Both the position numbers and the translations under genes were made by a program. Below the pieces are notes generated by a model, which saw nothing but the letters and a program-made list of their open reading frames with translations, made no database searches and had not been told where the DNA came from. DNA of 64,000 nucleotides from Intrasporangium calvum. GTDB taxonomy: Bacteria; Actinomycetota; Actinomycetes; Actinomycetales; Dermatophilaceae. The stretch lies in contig NZ_JAPFQL010000003.1 in NCBI RefSeq assembly GCF_028446585.1, forward strand, positions 85,017-149,016, read 5' to 3'. This document shows positions 40,108 to 50,807 of the stretch, one piece after another; the first letter of the stretch is position 1; each line of letters begins with the position of its first letter.

Positions 40108-41895
40108 TCAGCCCGCGTCAGCCGGCGCCGCGTCGACGCCCGCCTCCTTGCGCTGCTGGGGGGTGATCGGCGCGGGCGCCGCGGTCAGCGGGTCATAGCC
40201 GCCACCGGTCTTGGGGAAGGCGATGACGTCGCGGATCGACTCGGTGCGGGCGAGCAGCGAGACGATGCGGTCCCACCCGAAGGCGATGCCGCCGTGCGGC
40301 GGGGCGCCGTACTGGAAGGCGTCGAGGAGGAAGCCGAACTTCTCCTGCGCCTCCTCGGCCCCGATCCCCATGACGTCGAAGACCCGCTCCTGCACGTCCC
40401 GGCGGTGGATACGAATCGAGCCGCCGCCGATCTCGTTGCCGTTGCACACCATGTCGTAGGCGTAGGCGAGCGCCGAGCCCGGGTCGGTGTCGAAGGTGTC
40501 CTCGAACTCCTTCTTCGGCGACGTGAAGGCGTGGTGCACGGCGGTCCAGGCGCTGTAGCCGAGCGCGACGTCGCCCGAGGCCGTCGCTTCTGCGGCGGGC
40601 TCGAAGAGCGGCGCGTCGAGCACCCAGAGGAAGCTCCACTGCGACTCGTCGATGAGATCGCACCTGCGACCGATCTCGAGCCGGGCGGCGCCGAGCAGCG
40701 CCCGCGACGACTTGGCGGGGCCGGCGGCGAAGAACACCGCGTCGCCTGGCTGGGCGCCGACGTGCGCGGCGAGGCCGGCCCGCTCGGTGTCGGTGAGGTT
40801 CTTGGCGACCGGACCGCCGAGCTCGCCGTCCTCCTGGACCAGCACGTAGGCCAGGCCCTTGGCGCCGCGCTGCTTGGCCCACTCCTGCCACGCGTCGAGC
40901 TGCTTGCGGGGCTGCGATGCGCCACCCGGCATGACGACGGCGCCGACGTACTCGGACTGGAAGACCCGGAAGGGCGTGTCCGCGAAGTACTCGGTGCACT
41001 CGACGAGCTCCTGCCCGAAGCGCAGGTCGGGCTTGTCGGAGCCGTAGCGGGCCATGGCGTCGTGGTAGGTCATCCGCTGGAACGGCACGTCGAGCTCGAC
41101 GCCGATCAGCTTCCAGATCTCCCGGACGACGGCTTCGCCGAGCTCGAGCACATCGTCCTGCTCGACGAAGGACATCTCGATGTCGAGCTGGGTGAACTCG
41201 GGCTGCCGGTCGGCCCGGAAGTCCTCGTCGCGGTAGCAGCGGGCGATCTGGTAGTAGCGCTCCATCCCGGCCACCATGAGCAGCTGCTTGAACAGCTGCG
41301 GGCTCTGCGGGAGCGCGTACCACGAGCCCGGAGCCAGCCGGGCCGGCACGAGGAAGTCACGGGCGCCCTCGGGGGTCGACCGGGTCAGGGTGGGCGTCTC
41401 GATCTCGACGAAGTCGCGCTCGCCGAGGACCTTGCGGGCGGCGGCGTTGACCTTGGAGCGCAGGCGGATGGCGGCACCGGCGGAGCTGGCCCCCGGGCGA
41501 CGCAGGTCGAGATAGCGGTGCTTGAGCCGGGCCTCCTCCCCCACGGTGACGCGCTCGTCGATCTGGAAGGGCAGCGGCGCGCTGGCGTTGAGCACCTCGA
41601 GCTCGTTGACGATGACCTCGATCTCGCCGGTGGGCAGGTCGGGGTTGACGTTGCCCTCCGGTCGCACGCGCACCTCGCCGGTCACCCTGACGCAGTACTC
41701 GTTGCGCACCTCGTGTGCCCCGCCCTCGGCGAGCACCTCGTCGCGCGCGACGACCTGGGCGATGCCGCTGGCGTCTCGCAGGTCGAGGAACGCCACGCCG
41801 CCGTGATCTCGCCGCCGGGCCACCCAGCCGGTGAGTGTGACGGTTTCCCCGGCGTGGTCTGAGCGCAGGGTGCCGGCCTCGTGAGTGCGGAGCAC
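40108..41895 (-). CDS. aspS: Aspartyl-tRNA synthetase
   Basis: Class II synthetase charging tRNA-Asp; many actinobacterial forms also mischarge tRNA-Asn. The 595-residue protein has an anticodon-binding OB fold ([23 protein letters not shown]), the catalytic core with [18 protein letters not shown], a bacterial insertion domain and motif 3 in [14 protein letters not shown] at 41895 begins the conserved [12 protein letters not shown] 25-bp copy of the window's repeat lies 53 nt upstream. Confidence 0.97.
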   Translation of the reverse strand: MLRTHEAGTLRSDHAGETVTLTGWVARRRDHGGVAFLDLRDASGIAQVVARDEVLAEGGAHEVRNEYCVRVTGEVRVRPEGNVNPDLPTGEIEVIVNELEVLNASAPLPFQIDERVTVGEEARLKHRYLDLRRPGASSAGAAIRLRSKVNAAARKVLGERDFVEIETPTLTRSTPEGARDFLVPARLAPGSWYALPQSPQLFKQLLMVAGMERYYQIARCYRDEDFRADRQPEFTQLDIEMSFVEQDDVLELGEAVVREIWKLIGVELDVPFQRMTYHDAMARYGSDKPDLRFGQELVECTEYFADTPFRVFQSEYVGAVVMPGGASQPRKQLDAWQEWAKQRGAKGLAYVLVQEDGELGGPVAKNLTDTERAGLAAHVGAQPGDAVFFAAGPAKSSRALLGAARLEIGRRCDLIDESQWSFLWVLDAPLFEPAAEATASGDVALGYSAWTAVHHAFTSPKKEFEDTFDTDPGSALAYAYDMVCNGNEIGGGSIRIHRRDVQERVFDVMGIGAEEAQEKFGFLLDAFQYGAPPHGGIAFGWDRIVSLLARTESIRDVIAFPKTGGGYDPLTAAPAPITPQQRKEAGVDAAPADAG

Positions 41896-41948
41896 GAAGG
41901 TTGTCCTTCCGATGGTGCGGTGGTTGCGTGCGGCGGTGGCGATGCTGC

Positions 41949-41973
41949 CGTATGCCGCTGGGCTCGCTCGCGC
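41949..41973 (+). repeat. 25-bp form of the GTATGCCGCTG repeat, upstream of aspS
   Basis: Identical over 25 bases to 16270-16294 and in the same orientation relative to its downstream gene. It sits in the leader or promoter region of aspS. Confidence 0.85.
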
Positions 41974-42117
41974 TCCGATGGTGCCGTGGGCAGGGGGTCG
42001 GGTCGCGGTCGGGGCACAGGGCGCCGACTGCCAATCCTACGGGGTGAGTCAGGCCGCCCGACGCCGGCGGAACGGTCCGCCCAGCGACTGGAGGGTGGGT
42101 TGGAGCCGAACATTGCC

Positions 42118-42123
42118 TAGGCT
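42118..42123 (+). promoter_or_regulatory. Candidate -10 box for a leaderless acyltransferase transcript
   Basis: TAGGCT on the plus strand, ending 6 nt before GTG at 42130. No ribosome-binding site is visible. Confidence 0.5.
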
Positions 42124-42129
42124 CTGCCC

Positions 42130-43191
42130 GTGCAGCACTCCCGCAACCGCGACCTCGACGGCGTGCGCGGCCTCGCCATTGTCCTGGTGGTCGCCGCGCA
42201 CAGCGGCCTCCCCATCCGGTGGGGAGCCCTGTCGGGAGTCACCCTCTTCTTCGTCCTGTCCGGCTATCTCATCACCAGCCTGCTGATCCGTGAGTGGGAC
42301 CGCTGGGGCTCCGTGTCGCTCTGGCGCTTCTGGGGTCGGCGCACGCTGCGCCTCCTACCGGCCCTCCTGGTCTTTCTCGCGCTCGTGCCCCTCCTGCTCT
42401 GGGCCACTGGGGACTCCCGGCTGCCGAGCTATCCGGGGGCGGCCCTCGCGTCCCTCTTCTATGTCGGCAACTGGGTGCGCATCGCCGGCACTGACCTCGG
42501 CGTGCTCAACCACCTGTGGTCGCTCTCCGTCGAGGAGCAGTTCTACGTCGTGTGGCCGCTTCTCTTCATCGCTCTGATGACGTGGGGGCGACGCCACCTG
42601 ATGGGTCTGGTCCTTGGGCTCGCGGCGGTGGCCACCGTCTACAGCGTGTGGACCAAGGGGTCCTTCATCCGTCTCGACATCTCCACCGAGACCAATGCGT
42701 TCGCGCTCCTGCTGGGCGTGTCCCTGGCGGTCGCCCTGGCGTCAATGGCGCGCAAGGGCTGGCACCCACCGCGGGTGAGCGTGCTCATCCCCTTCGTCGT
42801 CATGGTGCTCGTCTCGGCCTTCCCGTCGCACGACGTCGCGACCGACCACGGCCTGTTCCGACCGTTGGGAGCGATCTATGCCGTGCTCGGGGTGTGGCTC
42901 GTCGCGGCCGCCGTCCTCGGCCACTCGCCGGTCGTGGCCTCGCCGGTGATGGTCTTCTTCGGGACCATCAGCTACGCGCTCTATCTGTGGCACCAGGCGC
43001 TGATCAACTCGGTGCTGTTCGGCGACAAGTCGATCCTGCGCAACCTCGGGCTCATCGCGGCCGCGATGGTCCTGTCGTGGCTGTCCTGGGTGCTGGTCGA
43101 ACGGCCGGCGGGCCGGCTGCGCGGCCGGCTGCACCTGGACGAGCCGTCCCGCCGGCAGCGAGCGGCCCAGGAGACGCAGCCCGTCCCGTAG
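42130..43191 (+). CDS. Acyltransferase-3 (OafA/YrhL) family membrane protein
   Basis: Ten-helix membrane protein of 353 residues. It has the family N-terminus RDLDGVRGLAIVLVVAAHSG with the catalytic His, GVTLFFVLSGYLIT, and WSLSVEEQFYVVWPL in the middle. Such proteins transfer acetyl or other acyl groups to surface glycans or peptidoglycan; no SGNH domain is fused. GTG at 42130 appears leaderless. It stands alone on the plus strand, convergent with the SEC-C gene with a 3-nt gap. Confidence 0.9.
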   Translation: MQHSRNRDLDGVRGLAIVLVVAAHSGLPIRWGALSGVTLFFVLSGYLITSLLIREWDRWGSVSLWRFWGRRTLRLLPALLVFLALVPLLLWATGDSRLPSYPGAALASLFYVGNWVRIAGTDLGVLNHLWSLSVEEQFYVVWPLLFIALMTWGRRHLMGLVLGLAAVATVYSVWTKGSFIRLDISTETNAFALLLGVSLAVALASMARKGWHPPRVSVLIPFVVMVLVSAFPSHDVATDHGLFRPLGAIYAVLGVWLVAAAVLGHSPVVASPVMVFFGTISYALYLWHQALINSVLFGDKSILRNLGLIAAAMVLSWLSWVLVERPAGRLRGRLHLDEPSRRQRAAQETQPVP

Positions 43192-43194
43192 CGT

Positions 43195-43584
43195 TCAGGC
43201 CTCGTCCTCGGCGACGTAGCACCAGCGCCCGGCCCGCCGTGCGAACCGGCTCACTTCGTGCAGCTCCCCCGTGCCGTGCGGCCCGGTGTTGGACGCAATG
43301 AACTCGACGGTGCCGGTCTCGTCGTCGGGGCCGCCGCCCTCGACGCGGATGATCCTCAGGCCGGTCCAGACCACGTCATGGTCGACGAGGGGGCGCTCCG
43401 GGCGGGTGCGTGGGTGCCAGGTCCGGAAGATGTGGTCGGCATGGTGGCGCGCGTAAGCGGTGTAGCGCGACCGCATCAGCTCCTCGGCGGTGGGCGGCTG
43501 TCGGACGCCGTCGAGGACCGGCTCGCAGCACGCGGCGTAGGGGCCGCCGCCGCAAGGACAGCCCCCCGCTGCTGAGCCAGTCAC
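43195..43584 (-). CDS. YchJ-like SEC-C motif protein (UPF0225)
   Basis: Protein of 129 residues with an N-terminal SEC-C zinc motif (CPCGGGPYAACCEP, about 9-22) followed by a YchJ/NTF2-like domain (ELMRSRYTAYARHHADHIFRTWHP). The function of this family is unknown. The open frame extends far upstream as shadow; GTG at 43584 overlaps the Nudix stop (GTGA). It ends the pyrG-Nudix-YchJ string. Confidence 0.88.
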   Translation of the reverse strand: MTGSAAGGCPCGGGPYAACCEPVLDGVRQPPTAEELMRSRYTAYARHHADHIFRTWHPRTRPERPLVDHDVVWTGLRIIRVEGGGPDDETGTVEFIASNTGPHGTGELHEVSRFARRAGRWCYVAEDEA

Positions 43585-44269
43585 CGGTGGTCCCCCGACG
43601 ACGCGGCGCGGCGTTGCGCCTCCCAGGCGGGCCAGGCAGCGTCCTTGGGCCGCAGGGTGGCCCAACCGGCAGCGCGGGCAGCGTGCGCGGTGAGCACCCC
43701 GATGAGGCAGGCGCTGTTGCTGATCCGGCCGGCGAGCGCCGCCTGGTGCGCCTCGTCCAGCGGCACCCAGAGCGGCCGGATGGTCAGCTCCTCGGCGTGC
43801 CGCTCGTGGAGGTGCTCTCCCGGCACGTCGGCCAGGTCTCGGGCGAGGAAGATCCGCACCGGCTCCGGGAAGGCGCCGGCGGAGACGACCTCGTCGACGA
43901 GGACGTCCCACTTCCCGGCGGCGAGGTCGACCTCCTCGGCCAGCTCGCGGGCCGCGGCCTTCCAGTGCGGCTCGCCGGCCACGTCGAGCAGACCGGCCGG
44001 CAGCTCCCACACGTGACCGCGGGTCGCGTGACGGTACTGGCGGATCAGCAGCACGTGGTCGACCCCGTCGAACGGGTGCAGCGCCACGATGGCCACGGCC
44101 CCCGGGTGCTCGATGAACTCCCGGACGACGACGCCGCCCTCGCCCAGGTCGACGCGGTCCCGCCTGACGTCGAAGATCAGGCCGGAGTAGGGCACTGACG
44201 ACTCGATCACCGGATTGGAGGTCCAGTCCTCGACGACGTCGGTGGCGTTGCCCCGGGGGGCCGACAGGC

Positions 44270-44273
<4 letters not shown>
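43581..44273 (-). CDS. Nudix hydrolase, ADP-ribose pyrophosphatase type
   Basis: Protein of 230 residues with a Nudix box ([24 protein letters not shown]) and the upstream [21 protein letters not shown], typical of ADP-ribose pyrophosphatases that cut ADP-ribose to AMP and ribose phosphate. The genomic position after pyrG matches Rv1700, an ADP-ribose pyrophosphatase in M. tuberculosis. GTG at 44273 overlaps the pyrG stop (GTGA). Confidence 0.92.
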
Positions 44274-46042
<1,769 letters not shown>

Positions 46043-46050
46043 GGGCTTTA

Positions 46051-46056
46051 AGTCTA
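46051..46056 (-). promoter_or_regulatory. Candidate -10 box of pyrG
   Basis: TAGACT on the minus strand in the 16-nt gap between the glycosyltransferase stop and the pyrG start, followed by TAAAGCCC and GTG. It would give pyrG its own promoter although it lies in a run of same-strand genes. Confidence 0.45.
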
Positions 46057-46058
46057 CG

Positions 46059-47267
46059 TCATTGCCGGAGTGCTGCCGTGTAGCGCGACACCCAGCGGCG
46101 CGCCTCGTCCTCCGGGGTCGCCCAACGCTGCGCCTCCGACCGCGCCGCGGCACCGAGGCGGTCGCGCAGCGGGCCGTCGGACAGGAGCTCGTCCACGGCG
46201 TTCGCGATGCCCTGCGCGTCCCCGACGTCGACGAGCAGTCCCGCGTCGCCGACGAGCTGGGGCAGGCCGCCGGTGCGCGTGGCGACGACCGGCAGGCCGG
46301 CCGCCATCGCCTCCTGGACGACGAGGGCGCGGGCCTCCCACCGGCTGGGCAGGACGAAGACGTCAGCGGCCCGCAACCAGCGAACGACGTCCCGCTGGGG
46401 CCCGACCAGACGCAGCGGTATGCCGCTGAGCTCGCTCTCCAGGTCCGCTCGCAGCCGCTCGTCCCCTCCTCCGACGACGACCCACGCAGCTCGCGTCCGG
46501 GCGGCCCCAGCGGCTGCCACGAGGGCGTGCAGGTCCTTCTGCGGGGCGATGCGGGCGATGGTGAGCACGAGGGGCAGGTCGGGGTCGACGTCGTGGCCGT
46601 CCCGGCGCAGCTGCCGTCGCTCCGCGTGGCGCTCCTCCTGGCTCGGACGTGGCGACGCCAGCAGCTCCCCGACCTGAGGTGACGCCACGGTGGCCAGCTC
46701 GACCCGCCGCGCGCCGAGGTCCTCGGCGAGGCTGACGAGGTCGGCGCTCGCGCCGGTCACGAGCGCGGCCCGGCTCAGCGCCCACCGGATCGCTCGGTGC
46801 GCCGACGTGCGGGCGGCGTCGCGCACTCGCGTACGCACCCCACGCCACACTCGAGTGGCCCCACTCCCCACACCCCCACCAGCTCGAGTGGCCCCACTCC
46901 CCACACCCCCAGGGACGGGGCCCGTGGGCAGCGTGTTGTGCAGCGAGATGACGAGCCGTGGTCGGGGGCGAGCGCGGGCGACCGCCACCGCAGCGACGAC
47001 CGCAGCCTGGTGGCCGTGCGCGTGGACGACGTCGACCGTCCCGGCGAGGTTCTTGAGCAGGTGCCAGTCGACGAGCCCCCGGGGAGCCCCGATGCCGCGA
47101 TGGACGGGCCAGAGTCTGCGGGCATCGACCCAGCCGAAAGCGGCCGCCGTCGAGGACGAGGTGGCGAGGGCGACCTCGACACCGGCCGACCTCAGGTCGC
47201 GCGTCAGCCGGTCGACGTGCGCGCCGATGCCACCCGTGGACTCGCCGACGACCATGAGGACCTTCAT
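46059..47267 (-). CDS. GT4-family glycosyltransferase
   Basis: GT-B glycosyltransferase of 402 residues. The N-terminal half starts [21 protein letters not shown] with [10 protein letters not shown], and the C-terminal donor-binding half has [28 protein letters not shown] and [24 protein letters not shown], the EX7E motif. It probably adds a sugar to a lipid-linked acceptor. Residues about 120-142 hold two 11-residue repeats (GVGSGATR...) encoded by a 33-bp DNA duplication. ATG at 47267 overlaps the MurJ-like stop (ATGA). Confidence 0.88.
   Translation of the reverse strand: MKVLMVVGESTGGIGAHVDRLTRDLRSAGVEVALATSSSTAAAFGWVDARRLWPVHRGIGAPRGLVDWHLLKNLAGTVDVVHAHGHQAAVVAAVAVARARPRPRLVISLHNTLPTGPVPGGVGSGATRAGGGVGSGATRVWRGVRTRVRDAARTSAHRAIRWALSRAALVTGASADLVSLAEDLGARRVELATVASPQVGELLASPRPSQEERHAERRQLRRDGHDVDPDLPLVLTIARIAPQKDLHALVAAAGAARTRAAWVVVGGGDERLRADLESELSGIPLRLVGPQRDVVRWLRAADVFVLPSRWEARALVVQEAMAAGLPVVATRTGGLPQLVGDAGLLVDVGDAQGIANAVDELLSDGPLRDRLGAAARSEAQRWATPEDEARRWVSRYTAALRQ
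46418..46428 (+). repeat. GTATGCCGCTG repeat, inside the glycosyltransferase gene
   Basis: Antisense to the gene and followed by AGCTCGCT, so 18 of 19 bases match the efp/aspS form. It encodes Leu-Ser-Gly-Ile-Pro-Leu. Confidence 0.75.
46850..46911. repeat. Two 33-bp tandem repeats inside the glycosyltransferase gene
   Basis: CTCGAGTGGCCCCACTCCCC and the following CACACCCCCA occur at 46850 and again at 46883, in frame (33 bp, 11 residues). The copies are identical over 29 bases, so the duplication looks recent. Confidence 0.8.
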
Positions 47268-48961
47268 TCCTGACCTCCGGGGGTGCTGGGGGCCGGTGAC
47301 CGCAGCGTGCGGAGCCGGCGCGGGAGGCTCGGGTCAACCGCCCAAGCGACGAGGGTGAGCACGATCGCCGAGCCCACCCCGACGGCTGTCGCGAGACCCA
47401 GTGCAGCGAGCAGGTCCTGGCTCGCGAACCGCTCCCCTGCGAACCACCCGACCGACCCGGCCGCGACCGCGCCGACCACGACCGCCAGGAGTGGCCGCGC
47501 CGGGACAGCCAGCACCGAGCGGCCCCACTCCCGCCCAACGAGGACGGCGAGCGCCGCTGCACCGCAAGACAGCCCGACACTGGAGCCGAGGGCCAGCACC
47601 CGCAGCGACGCGGGCCCGTCGCTCTCTGCCGGGTCGAGCAGGACGAGGGGCAGCACGGTCGTCGCCAGCCAGGCGACCCCGATCAGCGCCCCCGCGAGCA
47701 CCGCCTTCTCGCCGAGGTAGCAGGCCCGGCTGAGCAGCGCGATCGCCCCGAGCGCCGGGACCGTCGGCGCGAAGGCAACGAGCGCGCCTGCCATTGCCGC
47801 GAGGGTCGCCGCCGAGGCGGTCGCCGAGCCGCCGGCGTCAAGGTGGGTGAAGAAGCTGCCGACCGGGCCGGCCACCGCGACGAGGATGCCGGCGCCGGCG
47901 ATACCGACGGCGAGGACGCCGAACCAGCTGTGGCGCAGGGTGGTGTGTCCCTCGGGACCGAGCCCCGGGCCACGCCGGCGGCCTCCTGTGGGCCGGGGCG
48001 GCGCCACCGCCACGGCATGCGCGAGGCCCGGGAAGGCGGCCGTCGCGAGAGGGACCGCGAGCACCGCATACGGAAGGAGCGTCACGGCCTGCGCGTAGAG
48101 GAAGACGTTGAGCGTGCCCACGCCGCCGCGGTCGTTCGCGAGGCGGATGACGACGAGTGTGGCGAGCTGCTGTCCGGCGACGCCGAGCAAACCGGCGAGC
48201 GCGAGGGACCGGACTCGGTTGCCCGTGCCGGCGGGGAAGCGCAGCAGGGGCCGGAGCCGGACACCGACGCTGCGGAGCGGCGCCACCACCGTGATCGCCA
48301 TCGCAGCGACCCCCAGGGTCGTCCCGACCGCGAGGATGCGCACGCCCTCCGACGGAACGGCTGCGATCGCGGCAGCCGGCTCCGGCACGGCCGCGCGGTA
48401 GAGGAGGTAGGTGGCGATGACGACGAGGCTCGACACGAGCGGCGCCAGCGCCGACGCGACAAACCTGCGGTGGGCCTGGAGCACCCCGCCGACGACGATG
48501 GCAATCCCATAGAGCGGCAGCTGGATCGCGAAGACCTCGAGGAACTGGGTGCCGAGGGCCACCTCGTCGCTGCAGCCGGTGCCCAGCAGGGTCGCGGCGA
48601 TCGGGCGGGCGGCCAGCAGGACGATGACCCCGAGCGGGAGGAGGACGACCAGCGCCCAGGTGAGCAGCGCGGAGGCCGTCTCGTCTGCGCGGGCCCGGTT
48701 GCCCTGAGCGAGGGCGCCGGCGACGAGGGGCACTGCTACGGCTGCCAGCACGCCACCGGCGGCGATCTCGAAGATGACATTGGGCACCGCATTGACCGAC
48801 TGGTAGACACTGCCCACGCAGGTGGCGCCGACGGAGTGCGAGAAGGCGAACCACCGCCCGAACCCGACGACTCGCGCCACCACGGTGATTGCGGCGATGG
48901 ACCCGGCAGCGGCCACCACGCTGCGGACGGGAGACGATCCCGGCGCCGGCTCACCCCTCAT
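47264..48961 (-). CDS. MurJ/MviN-like lipid flippase
   Basis: Polytopic membrane protein of 565 residues with about 14 hydrophobic segments and the MviN signature near the N-terminus (VVGFGRWFAFSHSVGAT, NAVPNVIFEIAAGGVLAAVAVPL). MurJ exports lipid II; paralogues flip other undecaprenyl- or polyprenyl-linked sugars. The canonical murJ in actinobacteria usually lies near trxB/oriC, so this one may be a paralogue dedicated to the neighbouring genes, but that is inference. ATG at 48961 overlaps the MraY-like gene (ATGA). Confidence 0.85.
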   Translation of the reverse strand: MRGEPAPGSSPVRSVVAAAGSIAAITVVARVVGFGRWFAFSHSVGATCVGSVYQSVNAVPNVIFEIAAGGVLAAVAVPLVAGALAQGNRARADETASALLTWALVVLLPLGVIVLLAARPIAATLLGTGCSDEVALGTQFLEVFAIQLPLYGIAIVVGGVLQAHRRFVASALAPLVSSLVVIATYLLYRAAVPEPAAAIAAVPSEGVRILAVGTTLGVAAMAITVVAPLRSVGVRLRPLLRFPAGTGNRVRSLALAGLLGVAGQQLATLVVIRLANDRGGVGTLNVFLYAQAVTLLPYAVLAVPLATAAFPGLAHAVAVAPPRPTGGRRRGPGLGPEGHTTLRHSWFGVLAVGIAGAGILVAVAGPVGSFFTHLDAGGSATASAATLAAMAGALVAFAPTVPALGAIALLSRACYLGEKAVLAGALIGVAWLATTVLPLVLLDPAESDGPASLRVLALGSSVGLSCGAAALAVLVGREWGRSVLAVPARPLLAVVVGAVAAGSVGWFAGERFASQDLLAALGLATAVGVGSAIVLTLVAWAVDPSLPRRLRTLRSPAPSTPGGQE

Positions 48962-49866
48962 GTCCGGGCCCGACCCCACTCGTCCAACCGGCGCAACGTC
49001 GGATTGGCTTCGATGACACGGGTGAAGCTCACCCTCTCGGACGCGAGAGTGAGGGCCGTGAGGCCGCCCAGGGCGAGCAGGCGGCCACGTAGGCCCATGC
49101 TCTCCACCAACGCCAGCCCGACCAAGGCACCCGCAGCGTTGGCGCCGGTGTCGCCGAGCATCGACGTCCCCGCCAGATCGTCCCGGATGACCCCCGCCGA
49201 GGCCCCCAGAGCTGCTGCAGCAGCGGCAGATCCGTTGAGAGCCAGAGGCGCCGCGCAGACCAGTACGACCTTGAGGGCACGGCCTGGCCGCAGGTCAAAG
49301 AGGTTCGCGGCATTGGCCGCCCCTGCGATGACAGCGCCGCCCAAGAGGGTCTCGATGGTTCCGACCGGGTGCCGGACCTCGTTCCGGTCAGCGAGGAGTG
49401 CCGCGGCCACGCCGGTCGCCGCGAGACCCAGCACCTTGATCGCGCCCGTCGTCACCTCGCCGCGCCGGAGCGCACCGAGATGGCCTCTGAGGCCCTTGCT
49501 CTTCGCACTCCCGGCCACGTCGTCGAGCACGCCGAGGGCACCGCTCCCGACGACCACGAGCAGGGCCGGACCGACGGTGTCCCGCCGGTCCCGTTGGCGC
49601 CGACGGACGCCGCGACCCGAGCGAGCCATCGAGGCGAGGGCCAGTCCCGCGGCGGCTCCCGCGACCCAGACGGGGCCCTCAAGGAGAGTGACCGGCTGAC
49701 CTGCATGGTTGCTCCTCTGCCAGCGGGCTCTGGTGTTCACCGGCAGCCGGGCGGCGAGCGCCCGGCCCACCGCGGTCGCGGCCGCAGCCGCAAGCGCCGC
49801 AGTGAGCGCCGATGTCGGCTCCCCGATGCCCGAGTCAGCTGGAGAAGCCCCCGCGCCGTCCGTCAC
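48958..49866 (-). CDS. MraY/WecA-like polyprenyl-phosphate glycosyl-1-phosphate transferase family protein
   Basis: Membrane protein of 302 residues with diverged motifs of the GT4/MraY family. These are the Asp pair LDDVAGSAKSKGLRGH (DD at 115-116), NAANLFDLRPG (185-195, keeping the NxxNxxD aspartate), and SMLGDTGANAAGALVG (236-251). The final His-rich loop of MraY is absent, and the end reads LRRLDEWGR. Active members attach a sugar phosphate to polyprenyl phosphate. The retained aspartates suggest activity, but the motifs are weak. It overlaps steB and the MurJ-like gene by 4 nt each. Confidence 0.72.
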   Translation of the reverse strand: MTDGAGASPADSGIGEPTSALTAALAAAAATAVGRALAARLPVNTRARWQRSNHAGQPVTLLEGPVWVAGAAAGLALASMARSGRGVRRRQRDRRDTVGPALLVVVGSGALGVLDDVAGSAKSKGLRGHLGALRRGEVTTGAIKVLGLAATGVAAALLADRNEVRHPVGTIETLLGGAVIAGAANAANLFDLRPGRALKVVLVCAAPLALNGSAAAAAALGASAGVIRDDLAGTSMLGDTGANAAGALVGLALVESMGLRGRLLALGGLTALTLASERVSFTRVIEANPTLRRLDEWGRART

Positions 49867-50807
49867 TGCGTCACTCTCGGCGTCGTGGCCGTGGCTCCGT
49901 CCGCCGTCCCGTAGTGCGCGACCTCTCCGGCCAGTTCGGCCTGGAGTGCCAGCACGACGATGGCCGGGCCCGAGGGGTCGCTCGCATGGTCCACCGTGGA
50001 GATGAGCCGCGCGGTGGCATCGACCGTCCGGACCGCCGCAACCGCATCCGAGGTGGCCGGCTGGCCGGCCGCCCGGACGGGCTCCGGTCCGGCGACGACG
50101 GCACCGGCGGAGCTGTCGGCCACGAAGCGGGCCAAGGTCCGGATCGTCTCTGCTCTGCGCTGCACCTCGGCCTCGTCTCCCGCAAAGGGGGCCGAGACGA
50201 TGATGGCGAGGTCCGCGGGCTCCAGCCGCTCGGTCGAGGAGGTGACGAGGTCGGCATCCGTCAGCGTCTTGAGCGCCGCCGCCCGCGACTCGGACGCAGA
50301 CACGACGTCCGTGCTCACCGTGAGGCGGGCGAGCCCTTCGGCGAGCAGCGCGTCACCGGACAGGGGTGACGAGATGCCGAGGGTCGATGCTGCTGCAGAA
50401 GCCGCCTCGGCTCGGTCCGCGGCGAGTGCGGGATCGAACCAGTCGCTGCCGAGGGTGACCGTGCCATTGAGCGTCGCGCCGCTCGCCGTCACCGCTTCCT
50501 CGACCAGGCCGACCAGCGTGCCGTCGGCGGCGGGAAGCACGAGCACGACGACCTTGTGACCCGGCAGCGAACCAGCGATGACCCGTTCACTCACCGCCGA
50601 GGCGTAGTCGTCACCGGCTGCCACGCGGCGCTCGCTCGCAGCGAGGCTTTCGTTGAGGTCCTGTTTCTCGGCGCGCAGCGCAGACACCTGGTCGGTGAGC
50701 TGGGAGCCCAGGTTGCCCTGGAGCGGCCCGGCGCCGAGCACGATGCCGACGGCCAGGGCCAGAAAGATCGAGATGATGGAGACGAGATGGTAGCGAAAGT
50801 CGATCAC
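49863..50807 (-). CDS. steB: SteB / MctB-family membrane protein
   Basis: Protein of 314 residues with one N-terminal transmembrane helix (VIDFRYHLVSIISIFLALAVGIVLGAGPL), a coiled coil (about 40-70) and an extracytoplasmic domain. It matches the family annotated as copper transporter MctB (Rv1698) in M. tuberculosis and SteB in Corynebacterium, where it works with SteA in cell separation and envelope integrity. The start GTG at 50807 overlaps the SteA stop (GTGA). Only a single helix is visible, so a channel role is not obvious. Confidence 0.88.
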   Translation of the reverse strand: MIDFRYHLVSIISIFLALAVGIVLGAGPLQGNLGSQLTDQVSALRAEKQDLNESLAASERRVAAGDDYASAVSERVIAGSLPGHKVVVLVLPAADGTLVGLVEEAVTASGATLNGTVTLGSDWFDPALAADRAEAASAAASTLGISSPLSGDALLAEGLARLTVSTDVVSASESRAAALKTLTDADLVTSSTERLEPADLAIIVSAPFAGDEAEVQRRAETIRTLARFVADSSAGAVVAGPEPVRAAGQPATSDAVAAVRTVDATARLISTVDHASDPSGPAIVVLALQAELAGEVAHYGTADGATATTPRVTQ

